The position numbers and the translations under genes are program-made. 64,000 nt of DNA, taken from Candidatus Bathyarchaeota archaeon (GTDB lineage: Archaea; Thermoproteota; Bathyarchaeia; Bathyarchaeales; Bathycorpusculaceae). The notes under the pieces are model-generated. The model had not been told where the DNA came from. It made no database searches and worked only from the letters and a program-made list of their open reading frames with translations. Below, in pieces: positions 8,621 through 18,509 of this stretch (positions within the stretch are counted from its first letter, which is position 1; each line of letters starts with the position of its first letter). The stretch covers positions 248,001 through 312,000 of the forward strand of contig JAOZIA010000022.1 in the NCBI GenBank assembly GCA_026014585.1. Reading direction: 5' to 3'.

Positions 8621-9805
8621 ATGAAAAAACAATACATTCTAATTACAACCCTAATACTTCTGCTAATAGCCACACAAGCCCAAGGACTAGCCAGCACCAC
8701 ACAAACCATAACCAACGCAGGCACAATCAACAACAGCCAACCAACAACCACACAAATAGGGCTAAACTACCTCTCAACATACCACCTTTATTCTCCAAAA
8801 TACACCACTGACGCAATTCTTAACAGGGACTTCTCAAAATTTCAACAAGATAACATAAGCATAATCAGCTTAAGCCTCTACTGGTACCGTTTAGAAGGGA
8901 ACACCCAAGGAAGCTACAACGGCACGTTACCCGACGGATCAATTTATGGTGACATATTTTTAGATAATGTTAAACATGTCATTTCAACAGCCAATCAATA
9001 TGGAATCAAAGTTATAGCTACAGTCCAAACGCTTTGGGATGATGATAGCACATGGTGCACACCCGACTATGTTATTGACCCTGCTAGTGGAAAAAACATT
9101 GGCTTGGCAATAGTTAGAAGCCCGGAGATGAAACAGGCATTTATAGACATGATAAATCACACCGTTACCTATCTTTCAGATGCTCAAGGCATTTGGGCAT
9201 GGGGAATCCTTAACGAACCATGGTATTGGGGCAGAACACCAACGGAACATGACTTTGTAACAAGCAACGGACAAACACAAAAGGAAAACTTCCTAACACT
9301 GTTTAAAGACCTATCAAATACCGTCAAAATGGTTGATGAAAGACCAGTAACCATAAAATTCTGTAACACCAAGACGTACATAGGGTCAGACGGCGCTCCA
9401 AAGATAAAAAATATTTTTACAGACGATTGGGGAATGGATAATAGACTTTTTAATGCCGTTGATTTTGTCAGCTTCAATGTGTATATGCCAGATTACCCGC
9501 AACTTGAAGAAACATGGCAAAACATGACTATAACCAACATCAACGAAAGCAATTATCATGGCAAAACGGTTAGTATAAGCGAATTTGGATACAACACTAA
9601 TGATTCCAACATACAAGCAGCCCACATGGAAAAGAGCATACAATTCTACAAAACGCTACAAGTTACATCCTATTCGGCATGGTTCTGGGAGGGCGATAAC
9701 AATGTTCCAAACACTTTTGGATACGGAAGAACAGGCTATAACTTATGTGAGGATGCTCAAACCGGTGACACAAGAAGCGCATATGAAATACTGATAAACA
9801 AATAA
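8621..9805 (+). CDS. Secreted glycoside hydrolase, GH5-like
   Basis: A 394-residue protein with a Sec signal peptide (residues 1-about 23, MKKQYILITTLILLLIATQA) and a TIM-barrel glycosidase fold. The clan GH-A signature is visible: acid/base Glu199 in ILNEPWYWG and nucleophile Glu321 in SISEFGYN, with WFWEGDN near the end of the barrel. It should act outside the cell on a beta-glycan, perhaps a mannan or glucan, or trim surface polysaccharide. It has no membrane anchor, sorting tail or dockerin, so it does not belong to the cohesin system at 22-28 kb. It is divergent from the archaeosortase operon. Exact GH family and substrate cannot be told. Confidence 0.75.
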   Translation: MKKQYILITTLILLLIATQAQGLASTTQTITNAGTINNSQPTTTQIGLNYLSTYHLYSPKYTTDAILNRDFSKFQQDNISIISLSLYWYRLEGNTQGSYNGTLPDGSIYGDIFLDNVKHVISTANQYGIKVIATVQTLWDDDSTWCTPDYVIDPASGKNIGLAIVRSPEMKQAFIDMINHTVTYLSDAQGIWAWGILNEPWYWGRTPTEHDFVTSNGQTQKENFLTLFKDLSNTVKMVDERPVTIKFCNTKTYIGSDGAPKIKNIFTDDWGMDNRLFNAVDFVSFNVYMPDYPQLEETWQNMTITNINESNYHGKTVSISEFGYNTNDSNIQAAHMEKSIQFYKTLQVTSYSAWFWEGDNNVPNTFGYGRTGYNLCEDAQTGDTRSAYEILINK

Positions 9806-9814
9806 ATACGACAA

Positions 9815-10450
9815 TTAACGAATCTTTGTAAAAATAATAACCTGGTTTAATCCAAATTCAAATTTATGTTGTTTTGATAGTTCGAAGCCAAAAGGTGCGA
9901 CCAATTCAAGCAATTGTTGTGTAGAGTATGAAGCGTGAGCGGCAGTTTTGTGCTCCTGTATTGCCTCGAAACTGGTGAGACCAAAAATTGCCAACATATT
10001 ATGAACATGTTCACCCATAGGAGTGGCCGTAGTCATTATTAATTTACCGTTATGTTTTATCAATTTTGAAAGCTGACCCAAAAGCACCTCAGGACACTTT
10101 AAATGTTCTATAACAGCAATCAGCAACACAGTGTCAAAACGTAAAGCAGACACCTGTGGGGGCAAGTCTTGTTTATCAACATCCACCCAATAGAATTCCA
10201 AAGAAGGATATTTTTTGCCCAAACCTTCTATTTCAGGTTTGTTTGTATCAACCCCAACATACCTGACATGATTTTCTTTTGGAAAATAATGCAATATCTC
10301 AGCAGGTCCACATCCTACATCTAAGACGACTCCTGAAGAGTATCTACTAACAACTAATGACCGGTTTTTTCTGAGATAAGAGGTGAAGGGAATTAGCTTT
10401 CTAATTATCGAAGTTTGTTTTATTATTTTGTTTGAAGACAATTTATACAT
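9815..10450 (-). CDS. Class I SAM-dependent methyltransferase
   Basis: A 211-residue methyltransferase with motif I VLDVGCGPAEIL (about residues 41-52), an acidic residue after strand 2 (VGVDTNKPE) and a motif IV-like RFDTVLLIAVIEHL. It resembles small methyltransferases of polysaccharide clusters that modify sugars or lipid carriers. It is the last gene of the minus-strand polysaccharide operon, 17 bases after the multi-pass membrane gene. Substrate unknown. Confidence 0.85.
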   Translation of the reverse strand: MYKLSSNKIIKQTSIIRKLIPFTSYLRKNRSLVVSRYSSGVVLDVGCGPAEILHYFPKENHVRYVGVDTNKPEIEGLGKKYPSLEFYWVDVDKQDLPPQVSALRFDTVLLIAVIEHLKCPEVLLGQLSKLIKHNGKLIMTTATPMGEHVHNMLAIFGLTSFEAIQEHKTAAHASYSTQQLLELVAPFGFELSKQHKFEFGLNQVIIFTKIR

Positions 10451-10467
10451 AAAAACACCTTATAACA

Positions 10468-12102
10468 TTAATTTCCAGGAGGTAATGGGATCTCAACGAA
10501 TGTACTATTTTCGTATAATTTAATAAAGGGATTATCATAGATCTTATTAAAAAATGCAAAGTTTGATTCATTTAACGGCACATTGTTGTGATAATACAAA
10601 AATTGATTAACATCTGCCTGAGAATAAACAATAAATTGATAATACCTCAGAGGTTGCGGCAAAACTGATTCATCGGATATAGGAGATAACACATTCAAAT
10701 GCACAGGGAACTGAACAGAATATGGGGAAATAAACCACATTAAATAGGTTGTTTTTGCAGTTAGGGAAAAATACGGTGCCCCTGCTGGGACATGATTGAT
10801 ATAAAAGGAAGCTCCCGCGATTTCAGATGATGATACACCTTCCACAGTAGAGCCGCCGTAATGAGCAGGAACATTAGCCACAATCAGCAGGCATACCAAA
10901 AACACCAACACCGCAGGTTTTTTAGAGATAAATTTAACGCAAATATAAGATAAGGGAATTAAAGCAAACATAAAAAACCGGATAATTGTCTCCGACATTC
11001 CATAAGCAGTTGCCGCGATAGGCAAAGCCATTCCAACAACACATAACAGCCAATATTTTTCTGTGTTCTTTTCTCGTTTTAATATGACCGAAAAAACAAA
11101 AATAGCTAAAATCGAGAGCGTTATAAGCATAGTAAAATATCTAAAATCATTTGTAAAAATCTGCGATGATGATCCCGGCAGCACAGCTCTACCAAATTGA
11201 GAGCTCAATAAAGTAGGTAACTCCTCTAAAGTTCTTGATGCAGCCCAAGTTGTAAAAGGAGTTGCCCATAGAACGAGATAAGCTACTTCTGAAACAAGAA
11301 GCAAGAAGGCCATCACCCGCCCAGTTTTTATTTTATTAAAAAGTAACAAAGGTACAAAACAAGACAACAACATAATTGATGTAAAAGCGTGGGTGAAAAT
11401 TGTTGCACCTAAAAGAACAAAAACAATCACTACCAATGACCGATCATGACTCTTATAACCAAAAGCAAATCTGCTAAAAATCAGAAATACTAGACCAAAA
11501 AACACAAAAGCGACTTCTTGTGGGCTGAAATAGTTACCAGCTACCCACCACCAACTTGCAAGGAACCAAATTGCACCCATAATGGAATTGGATGAATTTA
11601 ATTTGAGTCTGAATATAAGATAAACTATAACACCAATGAGTAAAGCAAAAAGAGGCGGGGCATATTTGCAGATAAGTACAAGAGGGATACCGGTTATTGA
11701 AGTCAAAATTCCGGTAAAATACAAAAATCCTGGAAAATTATGATATTTATAAATACTGTAGAGGTCCTCTGGGAGGTTACCAGTGGTAGCGAGTTGTTGA
11801 CCTTCTGATGCAGGATAGCTTGTTCCCAACAACGTTGCATTTTCTTGAACAACTGTTGGTACCACGAACAAGTATACCACTACTAAGGCAAAAACAATTG
11901 CTAACTGTTTTTTTGATGACCTACCAAGAAATGAAAGAATAAGAACAGCTAACAGGCCCACCCAATAAAATAAAGGAAGTTGGGAAGCAATACCATAATC
12001 AGAAACCATAGTGTATGGTATAGAAGTGGTCGCCATTGTGCCTATGGCTCTTGCAATTGATAAAATGAGAAGAGACCCAAATATAAAGAAACGTGTGTTC
12101 AT
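10468..12102 (-). CDS. Multi-pass membrane protein, probable glycosyltransferase or polysaccharide polymerase
   Basis: A 544-residue protein with about twelve hydrophobic segments between residues 5 and 415 and a C-terminal soluble part of about 130 residues. The layout resembles GT-C glycosyltransferases and O-antigen/EPS polymerase-type proteins. A large loop (about 80-125) precedes helix 4. No signature is clear enough to name the enzyme. Its place between the pyruvyl-transferase-like gene and the methyltransferase supports a role in surface glycan assembly. Confidence 0.6.
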   Translation of the reverse strand: MNTRFFIFGSLLILSIARAIGTMATTSIPYTMVSDYGIASQLPLFYWVGLLAVLILSFLGRSSKKQLAIVFALVVVYLFVVPTVVQENATLLGTSYPASEGQQLATTGNLPEDLYSIYKYHNFPGFLYFTGILTSITGIPLVLICKYAPPLFALLIGVIVYLIFRLKLNSSNSIMGAIWFLASWWWVAGNYFSPQEVAFVFFGLVFLIFSRFAFGYKSHDRSLVVIVFVLLGATIFTHAFTSIMLLSCFVPLLLFNKIKTGRVMAFLLLVSEVAYLVLWATPFTTWAASRTLEELPTLLSSQFGRAVLPGSSSQIFTNDFRYFTMLITLSILAIFVFSVILKREKNTEKYWLLCVVGMALPIAATAYGMSETIIRFFMFALIPLSYICVKFISKKPAVLVFLVCLLIVANVPAHYGGSTVEGVSSSEIAGASFYINHVPAGAPYFSLTAKTTYLMWFISPYSVQFPVHLNVLSPISDESVLPQPLRYYQFIVYSQADVNQFLYYHNNVPLNESNFAFFNKIYDNPFIKLYENSTFVEIPLPPGN

Positions 12103-12128
12103 GCATACACCAGCTGGCTAATGACTGA

Positions 12129-13427
12129 TTATTTGCTGACCAAACATACAATCAATTTTTCGATCTTCCGTTCATCGGTTAGACAAAGGAAATCAACTTT
12201 CTGTGTTAATTTATGGCTAATCTCACTTCGTTGCGACCACACAAAATCTATTTTAAGCAACAACTTTTCCATTGTAAGATTATTAATATTAATTCCAACC
12301 TGGGAAAGATCTAATTTCTCAAGTAGACCTGCTTGTTTATGTTCATAAATAATCTCAACAAATGGCACACCTAACGCAGCAGCAAAAATACTAGGATGCA
12401 TCCTATTTGCAATCAACAGATCCAACTGTTTAATTAAATAAACAAATTCGTCAACAGACTCAGTAATTACAGTTTCAACGTTTTTTTCTTTTCCCTGTTC
12501 CATTTCAGTTTGAATCAGCTGACTTAAAAAAGCATCATCTTCTCGCCCAGATATGCTCATTGCTTTTCCTTTTGTAGTTTGACTGGGCAACAGAAGTATT
12601 TTTAAATCATCCCTTCTTAGAAGCTCCCGTAAAGTTCCACACAAAACATGCACGTAACGTTTTTTTTCATTTTCAGACATGCCAGCAACAAAACAAGGGG
12701 ATACTCCTACGACTGTTTGAATTGAAGGATTTTGTTTGAGATTAGGCCTAAAAAAGAAAGCCATATCAATAGACTGAATTATGCAGGAGGTGACACCCAG
12801 TTTATTGAGAGTCTGTTTAGAGATTTGTTCTCTAACGCAAATAACATCCATATTGCCAAAAATAAATTTAGCAAACATTTTACCAACAAAAGTATCAAAT
12901 GGCCCCACGGACTGAGGAAATGTTGTAAAGCGTTTTCTAAAAATTTTTTTGGCTATTAAAACATCCATTGAACCCCAAAGCAACATAAGAAAATTTGCAA
13001 GAGTATCCCATAGAGTCCTTTGCCGATAACGTGAACCTTCTACAAATGGCTGATGACCAGACGACAACACAAGATTCGCTTCTTTAAGACCAACCAAATA
13101 ATTTTTTCGATAAATAGGCGCTAAATTATGTTTTATACAAAGTGCAGATAAAACAGAAAGATATGAAGTTAAAACAAAAAGAAATGGATAAAAAATTAGC
13201 GGAGCATCATGACCTCTTATTTTAAAATCAACTAAGGGAGAATGAACTTTGATATTACTATCCATTCGCTGAAGCAAGTCATTAGACCACCAAGTGGCAA
13301 CAGATATGGCACAGTCAGGAAAAAGACGTCTGAGCATGGCTATTTCGCTCTTAATAATAGCTTGATCGCCTTTATTCCCTACATCACATGCTTGTGTTAT
13401 AAAGAAATTTAGCAACTTAGTCATCAT
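12129..13427 (-). CDS. Polysaccharide pyruvyl transferase family protein
   Basis: A 432-residue member of the WcaK/AmsJ family (PF04230). The start is ITQACDVGNKGDQAIIKSEIAMLRR, the usual N-terminal motif with N-x-GD-x-A. The C-terminal half has the expected D-LLIANRMHPSIFAAALGVPFVEI segment. The family includes enzymes that add ketal pyruvate to exopolysaccharides. It lies in a polysaccharide operon next to a ferredoxin/F420-beta-like protein, a pairing also known in bacterial EPS loci. Acceptor sugar unknown. Confidence 0.85.
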   Translation of the reverse strand: MMTKLLNFFITQACDVGNKGDQAIIKSEIAMLRRLFPDCAISVATWWSNDLLQRMDSNIKVHSPLVDFKIRGHDAPLIFYPFLFVLTSYLSVLSALCIKHNLAPIYRKNYLVGLKEANLVLSSGHQPFVEGSRYRQRTLWDTLANFLMLLWGSMDVLIAKKIFRKRFTTFPQSVGPFDTFVGKMFAKFIFGNMDVICVREQISKQTLNKLGVTSCIIQSIDMAFFFRPNLKQNPSIQTVVGVSPCFVAGMSENEKKRYVHVLCGTLRELLRRDDLKILLLPSQTTKGKAMSISGREDDAFLSQLIQTEMEQGKEKNVETVITESVDEFVYLIKQLDLLIANRMHPSIFAAALGVPFVEIIYEHKQAGLLEKLDLSQVGININNLTMEKLLLKIDFVWSQRSEISHKLTQKVDFLCLTDERKIEKLIVCLVSK

Positions 13428-13452
13428 TTTTCACTTTTCAATCATCAATAAT

Positions 13453-14772
13453 TCAAGATAATTTTAAAAGAATGGAAAACGCAATGTTATAAAGCCTAAA
13501 TAACGGCAAGGGAACATATTTTGGAAGATTCTTAAAGAACCTATTTTTTTGTGTTCGTATAGAGTAAATACGAATGACATTTACTGCATATGAACTGACG
13601 CTGGGCTGCCTCTTCGAAAGTAAACTACAAGCAGGTGATAGTTTATTCATTTTTTGCGCTAAAGATAATCTAAAATCTTGATTTGCAGATTTGAATTTTA
13701 AAACATCACATTGGGATTTCATAACCCTTTCAGCAGAAATAGGGTGGATATTAATCATTTTTTTTATGTTCGCATCTTGAATAAATTGTTGACCGATTGG
13801 GGTTCTTGATATTATCAATGAATGACCAAGTGTACAACTTTTAAATTCAGGAAGCCATGCATCACCCATACTAACATCAGCAAGTTGATTAAAATGGTCC
13901 TGACAAAAAATGCAACGCCAAGGTACAAAAAAGTAAGAATCGAAAAGAGGATAATACGATTTAAATGATCCGGAATAAGGCAAGTTATAAACTAAACCAG
14001 TGGTTGTTTCCACATACATTGACCCCGGTCGCCCATGACTTCTGTAACGCAATCGTTGAACTTGACTGCAGTTAATCTTTAATTTTGACAACACAACTTC
14101 TGTAGCTTTGGAATTATTTGAATGCGCACAGAAAAGACCAATTGTGAGAGCAATTCTTTTTTCAAATTCGGGGTGAATCTTCAAAAACTTTCTTAAAGCC
14201 TGAATATGACAAGGTAACCCTACAATCGCAAATCGGCCAGTCTTATTACTAAACAGATTTCTTAACTCTAAATTAGTTGGGCAAGGACAGTATTTTGAAC
14301 CTGAAGCAGAAAGAATTTCATCCACCGTCCTTGCAATGAATGGTTCAGCCAACAAGGGATTATCTGTACTCATTCGAGATACTAAGGCACCATCAATCAT
14401 TTTGTTCTGTAACGCATAAATCAATAGCTGAGTTACAATTCCACCAGAAGACACATGGATAGGTTTGTTAAAATTATTTGCATTTCCACTGTAGCACTTG
14501 ATATAATTACCGAAAATAGAATCTTTTGAGAGTTGATGAAATTTGGATTCATTTAAACTATGAAAATTAACTTCTATCCCAGGACAGATCTGTATGCAAA
14601 GACCACAACTTATACATAGAGCAGAGTTAATTTTTGGAATAAACACATCATATGCGTCTTTTTTAAGAGTAATGGCTTTTTTAGGGCAGATACTTATACA
14701 GGTGCCACAGCTAATACAAAGATCCGATTCAACAACTCTATTGATATTGAGTCTTCGTTGATTCATGAACAC
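13453..14772 (-). CDS. Ferredoxin / coenzyme F420 hydrogenase-dehydrogenase beta-subunit-like protein
   Basis: A 439-residue iron-sulfur protein. The N terminus holds two 4Fe-4S motifs (CISCGTCISICPK, then CISCGLCIQICPG, about residues 18-65). The FrhB-like N- and C-terminal domains follow, with further cysteines (KYCPCPTN, WRCIFCQDHFNQLADVSMGDAW). Such proteins transfer electrons with flavin or F420. In polysaccharide operons they are often beside PF04230 pyruvyl transferases and may drive a reductive sugar modification. The longest frame starts at GTG 14772; ATG at 14766 is the alternative. Substrate unknown. Confidence 0.85.
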   Translation of the reverse strand: MFMNQRRLNINRVVESDLCISCGTCISICPKKAITLKKDAYDVFIPKINSALCISCGLCIQICPGIEVNFHSLNESKFHQLSKDSIFGNYIKCYSGNANNFNKPIHVSSGGIVTQLLIYALQNKMIDGALVSRMSTDNPLLAEPFIARTVDEILSASGSKYCPCPTNLELRNLFSNKTGRFAIVGLPCHIQALRKFLKIHPEFEKRIALTIGLFCAHSNNSKATEVVLSKLKINCSQVQRLRYRSHGRPGSMYVETTTGLVYNLPYSGSFKSYYPLFDSYFFVPWRCIFCQDHFNQLADVSMGDAWLPEFKSCTLGHSLIISRTPIGQQFIQDANIKKMINIHPISAERVMKSQCDVLKFKSANQDFRLSLAQKMNKLSPACSLLSKRQPSVSSYAVNVIRIYSIRTQKNRFFKNLPKYVPLPLFRLYNIAFSILLKLS

Positions 14773-14782
14773 TCACTAGAAG

Positions 14783-15685
14783 TCAATAAGTTTTACCAAC
14801 AATATAGCCCAAAAAAACCATAACCGTTGCAACCCAAAGTGTCCAACAACGAGAAGGACCTGTTCGTATATTACCCTGTAGCAACATTTTTGAGGAACCC
14901 AAAAAAAGGTTGTGCAAATAGGTTTTTTCAGCTCCAAGTGCAATCTTTGTTTGGCTGCTACTTGAGATAAACGCTTTTGAGAAACCTTCAGAATATGAAC
15001 GTTTCAGCACATAATTGACACTGACTCTATTGGCTGAAACTCTATGATAGACAACTGCAGTGGGGTCATAGAGGATTGATGTTCCATGCAACTTATTTGT
15101 TGCACGTATGCCGATTTCGGTATCATCGTGACCCATCAGTTTATTCCCGACTCGACCGGTTTCTGTGCTGAAGTAGCCTACTTTTTCAAACATACTTCGC
15201 CTAAAAGCCATGTTGCAACCAATGGGGTTTCGGATAGGTGCTTTCTGGGTTGGAAGACCTTTATAGGAACACCCGACTACCCAGTATAATTCTTCAGGAA
15301 ACCATACAGGATTTTTAGATGGCCAAACAGGAAGTATTTTGCCGCCTACACCAATAACGGAAGGGTATTCGAAGTTGTTTATGAGGTTTTGGAGCCAGCT
15401 CTTATCAGCTGTGGCGTCATCGTCTATGAATGCGACAAATTCAGAATCAGTGTTTTTTATGCCAGCATTTCTAGCTGCTGATAAACCAAAAGCATCACTC
15501 ACAACAAGTTTGACAGATGAATCTAACCGTTTTTTGTAATAGGAAACTAAGGACGCTTGGGGGTCTAAAACCAGAATTATCTCTTTGGGAGGAAGAGTTT
15601 GTTGCTTAAGAGAAGCAATGCAATCCATTACATCGTTTGCTCTCTCAATTGAGTAAACAGAGATTATTACGGAAACACTTCTCAA
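14783..15685 (-). CDS. Family 2 glycosyltransferase with C-terminal helix
   Basis: A 300-residue GT-A fold enzyme. SVIISVYSIERANDV at the N terminus binds the nucleotide sugar, and the metal-binding motif is FIDDDATAD (about residues 90-98). A later GHDDTEIG provides the acidic catalytic region. The last 25 residues form a likely membrane-associated helix. It starts at TTG 15685 with GGGGTG upstream on the minus strand. It would transfer a sugar to a lipid-linked glycan in the cytoplasm before flipping. Confidence 0.88.
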   Translation of the reverse strand: MRSVSVIISVYSIERANDVMDCIASLKQQTLPPKEIILVLDPQASLVSYYKKRLDSSVKLVVSDAFGLSAARNAGIKNTDSEFVAFIDDDATADKSWLQNLINNFEYPSVIGVGGKILPVWPSKNPVWFPEELYWVVGCSYKGLPTQKAPIRNPIGCNMAFRRSMFEKVGYFSTETGRVGNKLMGHDDTEIGIRATNKLHGTSILYDPTAVVYHRVSANRVSVNYVLKRSYSEGFSKAFISSSSQTKIALGAEKTYLHNLFLGSSKMLLQGNIRTGPSRCWTLWVATVMVFLGYIVGKTY

Positions 15686-15710
15686 AAACGCTACACCCCA
15701 ATGGAATTAG

Positions 15711-17309
15711 TTATGGATTATTAGACCCATATAGAGTATTGAAAATTTTATGTTGATAACCAAACAATGGTCTAGCGATAAATCTCACCAAGGGCAACTT
15801 GCCAGTCACTTTTTCTAATGATTCAATTTCAGCTTCATTAACTATCCCCATTATTGGCATCAAAGTTATGAATATTATCAGATACATTAATCCACCAATT
15901 AGCAAGACGGCGATGAAGTTTAGGGATAAAAAGACTAATAAAACCAATGGTGGAACAGCGGAAAGGAGGGAAATTAAGTATATTCGAAGGTCAGGTCCGA
16001 AACTGAATTTTATCTTAAGTTGCCGTATTGCAACAATGGCAGCGTAGACTGACGCAACTATGGTCGATACTAAGAAAGCAACTATGACACCGACAACATC
16101 GTAGAGAGCAGCAAGTGGTGGTGAGAGGACAAGCAAGAGTACAAAATTAATCAGTGTCATGTTCATGGTTAAACGGGTTTTGCCTATACCATTAAACACA
16201 CTCATTAATGTAAGAGAGCCAATTATTGCAAGTAAAAAGACGGAACAGTTCAGGGACAAATACAAAGCTGCTGAAGTGTAAGTTGCTCCATAAATCAAAT
16301 TAACAATTGGACCTGAAAAAATAATCACTGAAATGGTTATAGGTATGACTATTAGGCAGGTGTATTTGTTTGCTTTATTAAAAAATGTGCTGATAACTTC
16401 AGGTCTAGCAGATTCAAGTTTTGAAAATGCAGGTAGAAAAGCTGTTGTTAAGGACGCGGAAAGAATAGTTAATAAGGCTACAAAATTGTATGCTGCTCTA
16501 AAATTTCCTATAGCCACATCAGAAGTGAAAAAGGCAAGAATAACTTGCTGATAAAGAGGAAAGAAACCGACTAAGACAACAGAAACATATACAGGCATGC
16601 CATACTTTGCGAGAAGTAAAAGAATCTGGCGTCCATTTTCATTGGCAATTCCCCGCTTAATGCTTCTTTTATTGGGCTTGAGAAATTTGATGAACAGTAT
16701 AGCGCTTCCAACAATTGAAGCTATAAGAAAGCCTCCAACAAAACCAATCAGTGCGCCAGTTACACTAAAACTGAACAATACAAGGGCAACTTGTAATATT
16801 GTAGTGAGAACTGCTCGGATAGTTGTGTTTAAAGCACTATATTCAGACTGGTCTAGTCCTACGAATGCGGAATTGGCTGTTGTAAAGAATACTTGAAAGA
16901 CCACTGAAAGGGACGCTATCTGTATGAAGAAAACAAAATCAGGCCTATTTATGAGAAGAGCGAAATAGTTAGCAAAAACTATGCTAAAAATGGAAACTGT
17001 AATTCCGATAGCTAACCTAAAAATTAGGCTGTACTTGATGATTGCAGGAATACGTTCGCTTTTTCCTTCTGTACGAAGACTGGCGGCAAATTTGGTAACA
17101 CCTGCATTCATGCCTAAATCTGTAAGCAACGCAAGAAGCATAGGAACTACAAGAACCAGATTGTACTGACCATATAATTCAGGTCCCAGAAATCTCCCCA
17201 TAAGTATGGCAGAGACCGCCAAAATTATGCTAGCTAAAGTTGCGCCTGAAAACAGAAAAAAGCTGCCGCGTGCAGAGTCTTCTGTTACTTGTGAGATGTC
17301 AGTAGTCAT
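15711..17309 (-). CDS. Polysaccharide flippase (Wzx/MATE-like, oligosaccharide flippase family)
   Basis: A 532-residue membrane protein with about fourteen hydrophobic helices and the N-terminal family pattern GSFFLFSGATLASIILAVSAI followed by MGRFLGPELYGQYNLV. It should flip lipid-linked oligosaccharide across the cytoplasmic membrane. The start codon overlaps the stop of the upstream DUF1616 gene by four bases, so translation is coupled. A 40-residue soluble tail ends the protein. Confidence 0.9.
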   Translation of the reverse strand: MTTDISQVTEDSARGSFFLFSGATLASIILAVSAILMGRFLGPELYGQYNLVLVVPMLLALLTDLGMNAGVTKFAASLRTEGKSERIPAIIKYSLIFRLAIGITVSIFSIVFANYFALLINRPDFVFFIQIASLSVVFQVFFTTANSAFVGLDQSEYSALNTTIRAVLTTILQVALVLFSFSVTGALIGFVGGFLIASIVGSAILFIKFLKPNKRSIKRGIANENGRQILLLLAKYGMPVYVSVVLVGFFPLYQQVILAFFTSDVAIGNFRAAYNFVALLTILSASLTTAFLPAFSKLESARPEVISTFFNKANKYTCLIVIPITISVIIFSGPIVNLIYGATYTSAALYLSLNCSVFLLAIIGSLTLMSVFNGIGKTRLTMNMTLINFVLLLVLSPPLAALYDVVGVIVAFLVSTIVASVYAAIVAIRQLKIKFSFGPDLRIYLISLLSAVPPLVLLVFLSLNFIAVLLIGGLMYLIIFITLMPIMGIVNEAEIESLEKVTGKLPLVRFIARPLFGYQHKIFNTLYGSNNP

Positions 17310-17881
17310 AGAGCATCAACGGTAGATGTCAGTTTAAGCCAGAAGTAAACATATCTGTTTTGGTATTGCAATGTGTCTAAGTCAGGATTGAAAGCCCAAA
17401 GCTCGATGAGAATTTGATAATAGTACCCGCTGTTATCCTGGTCGAACTGGGCGATTTTGTTTACAGTAAACACTTCACCATTAATGTTTATGTTTTGAAT
17501 TAATAATTGATGATTTGCGGCAGACACATCAGTTATGCTAAAGTTTAAGGGAACCATCCAGTTTGTATTGTCTTTGATGAGTGCGCGGTACTCATATATG
17601 GATGGTAAGGATGACGGCGTCTGGGTTTCCTCATTGGGGAGCGCGTCCGTTTGATTTTGCAGTTTTAGATAACAGACATAGTAAGTAGATGCACCTAAGT
17701 GATTGCCTACACCCAAATAGACAGTATAATCCTGATTAACCACTATGTTAAAAGGCATACCCTGCGCCATCTCGTCTGGTCCCAACACGTAAAGTTCAGA
17801 AAACGCTTCACCAGCAGGGAGGTCTTCTAAGATGTACCCCAAAACCGGTGAAGCAATAAGTAAAACGCCGATTAAGCCCAC
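17306..17881 (-). CDS. DUF1616-type domain protein with N-terminal anchor
   Basis: The outer domain of DUF1616 is recognisable by AFSELYVLGPDEMAQGMPFNIVV and VYLGVGNHLGASTYYVCYLKLQ. A shortened hydrophobic N terminus is present when translation starts at GTG 17881. In-frame sequence upstream extends that helix (FSDYQIIFVAVGL) back to a CTG at 17923 with no ATG, GTG or TTG available, so a CTG start is possible. It overlaps the flippase by four bases. The 191-residue protein lacks the multi-helix part seen in the DUF1616 protein at 6481-7488; the two may be functional partners. Activity unknown. Confidence 0.7.
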   Translation of the reverse strand: MGLIGVLLIASPVLGYILEDLPAGEAFSELYVLGPDEMAQGMPFNIVVNQDYTVYLGVGNHLGASTYYVCYLKLQNQTDALPNEETQTPSSLPSIYEYRALIKDNTNWMVPLNFSITDVSAANHQLLIQNININGEVFTVNKIAQFDQDNSGYYYQILIELWAFNPDLDTLQYQNRYVYFWLKLTSTVDAL

Positions 17882-17912
17882 AGCAACAAAAATAATCTGA
17901 TAATCGGAGAAC

Positions 17913-18428
17913 TTAATTGCCAGTCACCTCAGGTTGTGTATCCAATAGGCTACGCAGATAACGCCGCTCAAACAAGCGCCAAACCAAAAATAACCCTAAA
18001 ATAAACAAAACTGACCCGCCCATTACAGAACCAACACTTAACCAAAAAGCATTCATGCTTTGTGATGTAACTGATTCTTCAGCAGTTTTAGCTTGAGCGG
18101 TAACCTGTTGAGAGATAGAGATTGCAGAATCCGCATTACTTATTACGGAGTTGACGTCGCCAAATCTATTTGCGTTTTCTGCGTGTGCTAAGAAAGTTAT
18201 AGCATTGTTTAATTTAGCTATTAACTCAGTAACGTTTGCACCAGCTTTCTCAGCACTTAAAACAGCGGTAAAAGCCTGTTCAGTTGCATCATTGGCAGCT
18301 TGTAATTTTGCGGCACTATCATTTTGAGCTGAGACCACAGGTACTCCAAAAAAGTAGGAAATTGACAGCAAAAGGATAAGCAGGCTCGTAGTCATCAATT
18401 TACAGTTAGACACCATACGAACCGCCAA
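17913..18428 (-). CDS. Surface-exposed membrane-anchored helical protein
   Basis: A 171-residue protein with a signal peptide (about 1-34), an alanine-rich, likely coiled-coil outer part (about 38-120) and a C-terminal membrane helix (about 127-150, SVGSVMGGSVLFILGLFLVWRLF) followed by a basic tail. It sits between a GT2 gene and the DUF1616/flippase pair in the same operon. It could be a scaffold for the glycan machinery. Family not recognised. Confidence 0.7.
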   Translation of the reverse strand: MAVRMVSNCKLMTTSLLILLLSISYFFGVPVVSAQNDSAAKLQAANDATEQAFTAVLSAEKAGANVTELIAKLNNAITFLAHAENANRFGDVNSVISNADSAISISQQVTAQAKTAEESVTSQSMNAFWLSVGSVMGGSVLFILGLFLVWRLFERRYLRSLLDTQPEVTGN

Positions 18429-18509
18429 AGATTATTCTAATTCTAAAAATTTGGAAAGCAAATAGTGGAATCTTGTAAATATTTTTAAAGAACTTCAGAA
18501 AAAACTAAG

